Positions 1 through 5,244 of a DNA stretch of 5,713 bases are shown one piece after another. The number at the start of each line of letters is the position of its first letter. Within the stretch, counting starts at the first letter, position 1. Made by a program: the position numbers and the translations under genes. The notes under the pieces were generated by a model. It saw only the letters and a list, made by a program, of their open reading frames with translations, had not been told where the DNA came from and searched no databases. Source of the DNA: Anaerolineae bacterium. Its GTDB lineage: Bacteria; Chloroflexota; Anaerolineae; B4-G1. The DNA lies in the NCBI GenBank assembly GCA_030612185.1, contig JAUWOI010000313.1, positions 1-5,713 of the forward strand, read 5' to 3'.

Positions 1-349
1 AAGTAAGGGGGGGAACTACCATCAAATCTGGGCGGATCACTTCACCGTACTCGGGGAAGCGTGCCTTGATCCCATCGGGGATGGCCTGGCCTTCGGCCAG
101 GGCTCCTTCCAGGTCGAGCGTGTTTTCCAGCACGTAGCGCACCCAGGCGGTGTGGATGGCGGGGTCGGGCTGCAGACCGCCCTGGTTGTCGGCCCATTCC
201 TCGTAGGCGGCCCGCAACTCACCGGCCCGCTCGGCGTCACGGGCCTCCAGTCCCTGTGGGAATGCCCCTATCAGCACGGGCATGCTGAGGAAGGGACCGG
301 ATATTTCCAGCAGGGAAAGCCATTCGGCGTGGTGTCGTGCAATTGACAT
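1..349 (-). CDS. drmMI: DISARM-type DNA adenine methyltransferase, N-terminal fragment (DrmMI-like), runs off the left edge
   Basis: Only the first 116 residues are present; the catalytic part, including any NPPY-type motif, lies outside the window. The protein starts MSIARHHAEWLSLLEISGPF and continues with a PVLIGAFPQGLE stretch (residues 24-35), a helical segment with WVRYVLEN (69-76) and IRPDLMVV (105-112). I recognise this N-terminus as that of the large class I SAM-dependent methyltransferases found beside drmD in class 1 DISARM, where the enzyme methylates host adenines so that self DNA is spared. This comes from memory of the family and not from an alignment. The ATG at 349 lies 10 nt after the stop of the preceding gene and has no clear Shine-Dalgarno, which suggests translational coupling. 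A run of seven C (minus strand, 13-7) lies inside the reading frame near the edge. It could be a general Eco57I-like restriction methylase instead. Confidence 0.68.
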   Translation of the reverse strand, partial: MSIARHHAEWLSLLEISGPFLSMPVLIGAFPQGLEARDAERAGELRAAYEEWADNQGGLQPDPAIHTAWVRYVLENTLDLEGALAEGQAIPDGIKARFPEYGEVIRPDLMVVPPLT

Positions 350-359
350 AGTAACTCGA

Positions 360-1175
360 TTATCGTTCCGCCCGGTTCAGCGCTGTTTGCAGCCGAGTGA
401 GCGCCGTTCGTGCCCGCCGTTCTAGTTTCCATAGTTCATCCAGGTCGTCCGGGTTGTGGACGGCTGCCTGGGCCAGTTCGGCGCTGGCGCGGAGCAGGCT
501 GAAGGCTGAACTTGAAATCGCCGGGCCACCCTTCATTTTGTTGGCCGCCTTGACCAAGTCGTCCACCATCGGTCGCCAGTCCTTGCCGGGCTTTTCGCGC
601 GTCTGCCGGGCAGGTTGAGCCAGTTCAGGCTCCAACGTGGTGATGATACGGCCATTTTGCTTGGCCGTCATGTATTCCTCTTTTAGACGCGACCGAATGC
701 CCCCACCAAAGTAGATGTTGTAGGAATTCAACGTCCCGTCGTAAACGATCTTCCCCTTGAATGGCAACAGCACTGCCTGGACCATAACCGGCAAGCGCCG
801 CCCGTACAACACCTCTTCCAGGCTGTCATAGAGGGCCAACACACCATACACGCCAGAGTTCTCGTGGATAAAGATAGCGTGCTTTTTCAAGTAGCGAAAG
901 ATCTGAAAGGTACCGGGGACGAACCGCTTCCATTTACGGATGATGTCTAGATCCTCGTCCGGCAGGTCATGTGGGTTTCCGGCAACGTAGGCATCAATCA
1001 GTTCAGGATTCTCCCACAGAACGTTCCGCACCTGAACTCTTTCCGTTAGCGGCAGGTCGGCGTAATCCTCAACCGAACCCGCGTCGGATAGAATCTGGTG
1101 CTGCTGGTTGACGTAGAATTGTAGTCTCCACATCAGATTGAAGAATAAAGCCACATCTTCCGTTGATAGTTTCAT
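360..1175 (-). CDS. conserved hypothetical protein between drmD and drmMI, 271 aa, function unknown
   Basis: I cannot assign a function. The protein has an N-terminal block of about 185 residues that looks like a folded mixed domain: helical, aromatic-rich at 8-26 (ALFFNLMWRLQFYVNQQHQ), acidic helices at 35-80, a hydrophobic segment at 88-118, then strand-like VMVQAVLLPF (130-139) and the Gly-rich SYNIYFGGGIRS (151-162). After a basic, proline-containing linker (187-200) comes a helical C-terminus (203-271) with an Ala/Leu/Arg pattern. There is no signal peptide, membrane span, zinc-finger cysteine set or nuclease motif that I can see, so it is probably cytosolic. The ATG at 1175 is chosen because a strong Shine-Dalgarno sits 9 nt upstream. 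It starts 36 nt after drmD and ends 10 nt before the methyltransferase, so it is co-transcribed with both. Its place inside the operon suggests a defence role, but that is inference from position only. Confidence 0.87.
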   Translation of the reverse strand: MKLSTEDVALFFNLMWRLQFYVNQQHQILSDAGSVEDYADLPLTERVQVRNVLWENPELIDAYVAGNPHDLPDEDLDIIRKWKRFVPGTFQIFRYLKKHAIFIHENSGVYGVLALYDSLEEVLYGRRLPVMVQAVLLPFKGKIVYDGTLNSYNIYFGGGIRSRLKEEYMTAKQNGRIITTLEPELAQPARQTREKPGKDWRPMVDDLVKAANKMKGGPAISSSAFSLLRASAELAQAAVHNPDDLDELWKLERRARTALTRLQTALNRAER

Positions 1176-1184
1176 CGTCTCATC

Positions 1185-1190
1185 TCCTCC
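1185..1190 (-). promoter_or_regulatory. strong Shine-Dalgarno for the 271-aa gene
   Basis: The minus strand reads GGAGGA here, 9 nt before the ATG at 1175. It is the only strong ribosome binding site in the three-gene block, so this unknown protein may be made at least as well as its neighbours. Confidence 0.8.
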
Positions 1191-1211
1191 AAAGTAATTC
1201 CTACTATGGTT

Positions 1212-2069
1212 CTACCGGTCGAACCTCTCCGGTACCAGAAACGTCACAGCCACAGGGAACATACGTGGCTGCGGGTCGGCAAAGCGCGCGCGGATGGCCG
1301 CTTGCTCGGCCTCGATCTCGCCTGGAATCTGATCCAGGCGTGCCCGCAAAGCCTGGGTGTTGCGGGTGAGTTGGCTGCGTTCGGCGTTGCTCCAGAGTTC
1401 CAACTGGCGGTACGCCGGCGCTGCCAGCTCCTGCTCGATGGCGGCTGCCAGTTCGGTGAGCACCGCCTCGATATCGGCGACCTCCTTGGTCGCGCGCTCT
1501 CGGAGGAGCCTTTCCAGGCCGGCGGTGCGGGCCTTCATCCGGGCTTCCAACGCTTGCTCCAACGCAGGCCGTAGCGTGGGCCACAATACCGCTAATCGCT
1601 GTTGTGTTTCAACTGCTACCGGCTTGTCCAGCATTGCCTGCAGGGCGGACTCGGTCTGCCCCACGTTCATCCGGCGGAAGCGCCCCTCGTGGATAAAGCC
1701 GCCTGCCGTGATGATCTCCTCGTGCAGCCGGTGGCTATCACCGCCGATCACCACCAGGCGAGCGTGCGCAACGACGGCAGGTGTATCCAGGGCGTGGTTG
1801 GGGACGCGCCGGGCGGTGACACGGTACAAGCCTTGGCGTCCCTCCGGCGACCAGACCTCGGCCCGCAGCAGGCGGAGCGACATTTGCACCAGGCGATGGT
1901 TGAGGTGAGCCAGCACCACGTCATCACGACCCTTGATCATCTGGTGGTCGAAGACAAGCGGACGAACTTCGCCCGTGTGTGGGTGGGCCAACCCCTCGGT
2001 GCACGCGATCCAACTGCCGCTCAACGGGGGCAGGTGGAACGCCTGTGAAGACCGTAAAGACCTGACAGG
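1212..2069 (-). CDS. drmD: DrmD C-terminal segment, separated from the helicase by a -1 frame change
   Basis: This frame is open from 2069 to the TAG at 1212 and carries what should be the C-terminal quarter of DrmD. Numbered from the TTG codon at 2024 it gives 270 residues beginning LSGSWIACTEGLAHPHTGEV. It continues with a compact domain containing DDVVLAHLNHRLVQMSLRLL (34-53) and LVVIGGDSHRLHEEIITAGG (90-109). A long charged helical, probably coiled-coil, stretch follows (about 153-248), then a strand-like tail MFPVAVTFLVPERF (255-268). The residues just before the TTG in this frame read QAFHLPPL, which resembles a normal continuation of the protein. No Shine-Dalgarno precedes the TTG, although TTG overlaps the upstream TGA stop (TTGA), so weak reinitiation is conceivable. 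I read it as the tail of a disrupted drmD and not as an independent gene. If joined to the N-terminal part, the product would be about 1054 residues, in line with my memory of the family. Confidence 0.78.
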   Translation of the reverse strand, partial: PVRSLRSSQAFHLPPLSGSWIACTEGLAHPHTGEVRPLVFDHQMIKGRDDVVLAHLNHRLVQMSLRLLRAEVWSPEGRQGLYRVTARRVPNHALDTPAVVAHARLVVIGGDSHRLHEEIITAGGFIHEGRFRRMNVGQTESALQAMLDKPVAVETQQRLAVLWPTLRPALEQALEARMKARTAGLERLLRERATKEVADIEAVLTELAAAIEQELAAPAYRQLELWSNAERSQLTRNTQALRARLDQIPGEIEAEQAAIRARFADPQPRMFPVAVTFLVPERFDR

Positions 2070-4375
2070 TCAATGGGGCGCAAAGGGAGCTGTCCGGCCA
2101 GTTCCAGGGCAATGTGCACCACGGACTGCACGTGCTCCGGCGTCAGGTGCAAGGTTTGGCGGGTTTCCTGCAATTGCTGGTAGTGGCGCTGAATTTGCCT
2201 GAGCAGGTCACGCTCAAACTTGAGCATCTTGCGCACCGCTCCCGCCTCTTCCTCGGCCAGTTGCGTCTCCAACTGGGTACGCCGGCCCAGCATCGCCTCC
2301 TCCACCTGCTGGGCGATGACCGGCCCCACTTTGCCCAGGTCCTCGCGGATCTGTTCCACCTTTTCGGCGGCTCGCACCAGGAACTCCAGGTCGGCTTCGA
2401 GGTCGCTGGGGGGTACGGCTCGGGCATCGGACACCCGCCGCTTGTAGCCCTGGCCCGCAAAGTGATAGATCAGCGGGTCGTGTCTTTGGCCGTGCCGGTC
2501 AATGCGGCCGTTGCGCTGTTCCATCCGGTTCGGATTCCAGGGGATCTCCAGGTGTATCAGGCGGTGGCAGTGATTCTGCAGGTCAATGCCTTCCGACGCC
2601 GCATCGGTGGCCAGCAAGATACGCACCGGGCTCTGGTCGGGGCTGGCCTGGAACGCGGCCTTGATTCGCTCGCGCTGTTCGCTATCCATGCCACCATATA
2701 GCGTCATCAGCCGGTCGCCAGTCGCCAACCCCTCGGCCACCAGGATCTCGTGCAGCCAGTTCTGTGTCGCGCGGTACTCGGTGAAGATGATGACTCGCTC
2801 ATCAGACCACTTCCCGCCGGGCTTGACGATCTCGCGCAGTTGTTTGATCAGAGCCTTGGTCTTGCAATCGCGCTGGGCCGTGGCCCTCGCGGCCCACTGG
2901 CGCATCTGGTCTAACAGCCAACGCTCACGGGGGCCAGGTTCCCGGAACATCCGGGTGGCCGTATCTACGGCTCCGCTGGTGGCCTCTTCGTACTCGTCAT
3001 CGTCGGCGTAATCCTCGTCTATCTGAGCAATCTGGCGGCGCAGGATGCCCACCGAGGGGCGGGCCGACCGTTTGGCTCGCTGCGTGGTTTCAACCGTTTC
3101 AACCAGAGATTGCTCGTGTTTCGCCAGGGTCGTAGCAAAGGCCGCCGGAGAGGAAAACAGTCGCTTCTTGAGGAGTTTGAGGACAAACTCGGTGGCGAAG
3201 CGTTCAGCGTTCTCCTGGGCACTAGCCTGGCGCAGTCCGGTGTACTCTTTGAGCCAGGCATGCACTTGCTTCTCTTCCTCCGAGTAGGCGACTTCGATCA
3301 CGTGCAAGCGGCGTTGTGGGAAGCGAGGTTTGCCATCCCACTCGTCCACGAATTCCGACTTGAGTCGTCGCACCATCACGGCCTCTAATTGCCGTTGATC
3401 AGGCACTACGCCGCGGGCAAAGCGCTGGTTGTCCAGCAGTTCGAGCAGTGCCGAGAAACTCTCCCGATAGCCATTGTGCGGGGTCGCCGTGAGGAACAGT
3501 TTGTGCTCAAAGTGCGGGGCGATGGTACGAACGGCCTGGGTTCGCAGGGAATCTATCGCGTAGCGACCGGTTCCCGATGGGGCGACGTTGTGGGCTTCGT
3601 CCACCACCAGGATGTCGAAACGGCGGGGATAGGTGGTTTTGTCGGGCAAGGCTTCGCGGAACAGGCGCATGGGCCGTTCCCGCTTCAGGAAGTCAATGGA
3701 CGTAATGAGGCGCGGAAAATGCGACCAGGGGTTGACGTGGATCCCACGGCTGCGGCGCAGTTGCTGCATCAACTGGCTGTCCACAATGCGGAATTCCAGC
3801 CCGAACTTGTCCCGCATCTGGTCGCGCCAGTGGATCTGCAGGCCGGCAGGGCAAACGACCAGTACCGTTCGCGCCCGGTTGCGCACGATGAGTTCCTGGA
3901 TCACCAGTCCTGCCTCTATCGTCTTGCCCAGCCCCACGTCGTCGGCAATGAGCAGGTTGACCCGAGGCATCTGCACCGCCCGCACCAGTGGATCGAGTTG
4001 GTAATCCTCGATTTCGACGCCACTGCGGAACGGGGCCTGCAGGGCGCTAATATCGGCCGAGGCAATCGCCCCCCAGCGTACCGCGTCGAGAAAGGCGTCG
4101 AGGCGCTGGGGTGGGTCAAAACCTGTGGGATCGGGTAGCTCTACCTTTTCGCTGACACGCGCGCCTGGTTCCAATTCCCAGACCACCTGTAAGCCTTCCC
4201 CCAGCGCGTCGTCGTCGATTGAAGTGAGGGTCACAAGGTTCTGAAGGGCGGCTTGGCTACCCAAGGGGGGCGGGGGCAGGGTGCTGGGCAAGACATCCGT
4301 CACGACGTAACGTCGTTGCCGCACTGTAACGATCTGACCTTGTTCGGGGATGTTGCCTGGATTGGAAACTGACAT
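2021..4375 (-). CDS. drmD: DISARM SNF2-like helicase DrmD, motor part (784 aa, ends early at a frame change)
   Basis: This is a superfamily 2, SNF2-type DNA-dependent ATPase. Residues from the ATG at 4375: an N-terminal extension (1-115); EDYQLDPLVRA (123-133); motif I DDVGLGKT (145-152, Lys151 binding ATP phosphates); motif Ia VVCPAGLQ (173-180); motif II DEAH (259-262); motif III FLTATPHNG (294-302). A charged helical insertion follows (about 364-500, with an acidic patch near 453-464). Then come motif IV VIIFTEYRATQNW (528-540), motif V LLATDAASEGIDLQ (587-600) and motif VI QRNGRIDRHGQR (620-631, with arginine-finger candidates Arg624 and Arg627). All motor residues look intact. The N-terminus and the NLLIADDVGLGKTIEAG context match DrmD, the signature helicase of class 1 DISARM, as I remember it. 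The frame continues upstream to 4459, but that ATG lies in the -35 box and ahead of the transcript start, so 4375 is preferred. The last residues before the TGA (RRSTCPR) look out of frame; the true tail is in the next frame. Confidence 0.9.
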   Translation of the reverse strand: MSVSNPGNIPEQGQIVTVRQRRYVVTDVLPSTLPPPPLGSQAALQNLVTLTSIDDDALGEGLQVVWELEPGARVSEKVELPDPTGFDPPQRLDAFLDAVRWGAIASADISALQAPFRSGVEIEDYQLDPLVRAVQMPRVNLLIADDVGLGKTIEAGLVIQELIVRNRARTVLVVCPAGLQIHWRDQMRDKFGLEFRIVDSQLMQQLRRSRGIHVNPWSHFPRLITSIDFLKRERPMRLFREALPDKTTYPRRFDILVVDEAHNVAPSGTGRYAIDSLRTQAVRTIAPHFEHKLFLTATPHNGYRESFSALLELLDNQRFARGVVPDQRQLEAVMVRRLKSEFVDEWDGKPRFPQRRLHVIEVAYSEEEKQVHAWLKEYTGLRQASAQENAERFATEFVLKLLKKRLFSSPAAFATTLAKHEQSLVETVETTQRAKRSARPSVGILRRQIAQIDEDYADDDEYEEATSGAVDTATRMFREPGPRERWLLDQMRQWAARATAQRDCKTKALIKQLREIVKPGGKWSDERVIIFTEYRATQNWLHEILVAEGLATGDRLMTLYGGMDSEQRERIKAAFQASPDQSPVRILLATDAASEGIDLQNHCHRLIHLEIPWNPNRMEQRNGRIDRHGQRHDPLIYHFAGQGYKRRVSDARAVPPSDLEADLEFLVRAAEKVEQIREDLGKVGPVIAQQVEEAMLGRRTQLETQLAEEEAGAVRKMLKFERDLLRQIQRHYQQLQETRQTLHLTPEHVQSVVHIALELAGQLPLRPIDLSGLYGLHRRSTCPR
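2045..2062 (-). repeat. imperfect 9-bp tandem repeat in the drmD frameshift window
   Basis: On the minus strand the units are GGTCTTTAC and GGTCTTCAC, differing at one base. Nine bases is a whole number of codons, so duplicating a unit would not by itself shift the frame, but it marks a site prone to slippage. Confidence 0.6.
2059..2071. repeat. 13-bp interrupted palindrome in the drmD frameshift window
   Basis: GACCTG and CAGGTC flank a single central A, giving perfect 6-bp arms. It directly abuts the tandem repeat, inside the 46-nt stretch where the drmD reading frame must change. It may be chance. Confidence 0.55.
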
Positions 4376-4430
4376 AGTTGGATGCTCGTGTGGTTGTAGA
4401 GAGCAGCAAATGCTTCTCCGTTTGACGGAA

Positions 4431-4459
4431 AGTATAACACGGTGGAGCGGGCAGGGCAA
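4431..4459 (-). promoter_or_regulatory. promoter of the drmD operon (extended -10, sigma-70 type)
   Basis: The minus strand carries TTGCCC (4459-4454), a 17-nt spacer, then TATACT (4436-4431), preceded by TG at the extended -10 position (TGTTATACT). Transcription would begin near 4424, leaving a leader of about 49 nt to the ATG at 4375. No convincing operator is visible. The promoter lies downstream of the VOC gene, so the defence block has its own start. Confidence 0.68.
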
Positions 4460-4555
4460 ACTGAATCAGTGCCCGGAGAGAACAGGCTCAAGACGAGCAA
4501 CGCTGGACCGGTGCCAGCCCAAGCGATTTCATCCACTCAGAACGTATCTGAGAAT
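4459..4555. other. spacer between the VOC gene and the drmD promoter, no clear terminator
   Basis: Two short inverted repeats occur: CTCAG/CTGAG (4536-4552) and GCTGG/CCAGC (4502-4518), each with a 5-bp stem and 7-nt loop. Neither is followed by a T tract on the minus strand, so I do not call a Rho-independent terminator. Read-through from the VOC gene into drmD is possible. Confidence 0.4.
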
Positions 4556-4960
4556 TCAAGAAAATACCTGCGCGACGTTTGGCTTGAGGAACTGCTGTAC
4601 CTCAATGGCATACCCGCCTGGGTCCTCCAGGAAAAAGCACCGAACCTGGATGTCTTCTATCTCCCGCAACTCGGTCAGCGCCTCGACGCCCTTATGCCTC
4701 AGGTAGTCGTACCACCAGGACACATCGCCGACGACGAATGTAATGAGCACTGCGTTCTTCTCTCGTGCTTTGTGGAATCCCCTTGCTTCGTCTACAATCC
4801 CCAGATATGCATTCCTGTTGACGCGATATATCTTTGCCCACTCTTGATCCTCGATCAGTGTGAACCCCATGATATCTTGGTAAAACCTTGAGATCGGCTG
4901 AAGGTCGCGGTAATAAAGGAAAGTTATCTGCGACTGTACTTTCAGATTGTTCTGGTTCAC
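4556..4960 (-). CDS. VOC family (glyoxalase/bleomycin-resistance fold) protein, 134 aa
   Basis: This small cytosolic protein belongs to the vicinal oxygen chelate superfamily, whose members use paired beta-alpha-beta-beta-beta modules to bind a metal and act as lyases, isomerases, dioxygenases or drug-binding proteins. The first module opens with QITFLYYRDLQPISRFYQDI (11-30) and MGFTLIEDQEWAKIYRV (31-47). The second opens with AVLITFVVGDVSWWYDYLRH (70-89) and ends in the family-typical FFLEDPGGYAIEVQQF (109-124), with Glu120 in the usual metal-ligand place. The first-strand ligand position holds Gln11 instead of the common His, so the metal site may be altered or absent. The length of 134 residues is normal for a single-domain VOC protein. 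The start is GTG at 4960, chosen for a Shine-Dalgarno 8 nt upstream. The substrate cannot be told. A link to the neighbouring defence genes is not evident, as drmD has its own promoter. Confidence 0.88.
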   Translation of the reverse strand: MNQNNLKVQSQITFLYYRDLQPISRFYQDIMGFTLIEDQEWAKIYRVNRNAYLGIVDEARGFHKAREKNAVLITFVVGDVSWWYDYLRHKGVEALTELREIEDIQVRCFFLEDPGGYAIEVQQFLKPNVAQVFS

Positions 4961-4968
4961 GGTATTCG

Positions 4969-4974
4969 CTCCTT
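4969..4974 (-). promoter_or_regulatory. Shine-Dalgarno fixing the GTG start of the VOC gene
   Basis: The minus strand reads AAGGAG, 8 nt before the GTG at 4960. A nearby upstream ATG is out of frame and stops at once, which supports GTG as the start. Confidence 0.75.
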
Positions 4975-5030
4975 CATTCGGGCCAGTGCTGCCCGGGTGT
5001 ATTCAGGAATTGTGTTTTGAGTAGCATAGC

Positions 5031-5043
5031 GCGGCAAAGCCGC
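5031..5043. other. small hairpin in the VOC leader
   Basis: GCGGC and GCCGC arms enclose AAA, giving a 5-bp GC-only stem with a 3-nt loop. It lacks a T tract on either strand, so it is not a standard terminator. Confidence 0.45.
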
Positions 5044-5059
5044 AAGTTTGCAAGTTTGC
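5044..5059. repeat. tandem duplication of AAGTTTGC
   Basis: Two perfect adjacent 8-bp copies of AAGTTTGC directly follow the hairpin at 5031-5043. They lie in non-coding DNA between the left-firing promoter and the VOC start. Confidence 0.6.
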
Positions 5060-5127
5060 AGGTAGCAGATCATGATTCTCGCGGACAACGCAAATGTTGT
5101 AGAGTAATTCTATAGTGTACCGCTTTC

Positions 5128-5156
5128 ATTATACAGGAGGTTGGTCCACAACTCAA
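5128..5156 (-). promoter_or_regulatory. left-firing sigma-70 promoter ahead of the VOC gene
   Basis: The minus strand has TTGAGT (5156-5151), a 17-nt spacer and a perfect TATAAT (5133-5128). Transcription would begin near 5121, giving a leader of about 160 nt before the GTG at 4960. The leader contains the hairpin and tandem repeat but no riboswitch that I recognise. The stretch 4961-5244 holds no gene that I can support. Confidence 0.6.
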
Positions 5157-5174
5157 GAAGCACGACTTCGACTC

Positions 5175-5203
5175 TTGCTTACGACGCGGAAAGCGGCTAT
5201 AAT
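5175..5203 (+). promoter_or_regulatory. right-firing sigma-70 promoter of the lipoprotein gene
   Basis: TTGCTT (5175-5180) is followed by a 17-nt spacer and a perfect TATAAT (5198-5203). Transcription would begin near 5210, about 35 nt before the GTG at 5245. Its -35 box is 18 bp from the -35 box of the left-firing promoter. Confidence 0.66.
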
Positions 5204-5234
5204 CGAGTAAAATGGTAAATTGGTGATTAGTAAA

Positions 5235-5239
5235 GGAGG
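5235..5239 (+). promoter_or_regulatory. strong Shine-Dalgarno for the lipoprotein gene
   Basis: GGAGG within AAAGGAGGG lies 5 nt before the GTG at 5245 and decides this start, which also gives a complete lipoprotein signal peptide. Confidence 0.8.
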
Positions 5240-5244
5240 GTGTC

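Noticed and set aside
1357..1908. A 183-codon plus-strand open frame opposite the DrmD C-terminal part
   Set aside because: The composition is Ser/Arg/Ala-rich, typical of a shadow frame, and the minus-strand reading has recognisable conserved blocks.
2114..2701. A 195-codon plus-strand open frame opposite drmD motifs V and VI
   Set aside because: It is antisense to conserved helicase sequence, with no domain of its own.
3389..4138. A 249-codon plus-strand open frame opposite drmD
   Set aside because: It lies entirely antisense to conserved helicase motifs I to III, has no Shine-Dalgarno or recognisable domain, and is explained by codon bias of the real gene.
4300..4536. A 78-codon minus-strand open frame across the drmD promoter and start
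   Set aside because: It overlaps the promoter and the drmD N-terminus, has no ribosome binding site, and its translation resembles no family.
4502..4552. Two 5-bp inverted repeats as possible terminators after the VOC gene
   Set aside because: Stems are short with 7-nt loops and no T tract follows on the minus strand.
5070..5126. A 19-codon minus-strand open frame beginning inside the left-firing -10 box region
   Set aside because: Its ATG overlaps the TATAAT and would be upstream of the expected transcript start; no Shine-Dalgarno.
5134..5219. AGGAGG on the plus strand followed by TTG and a 26-codon open frame
   Set aside because: The spacing between AGGAGG and TTG is essentially zero, and the frame runs through the right-firing promoter, so it is not a credible gene.
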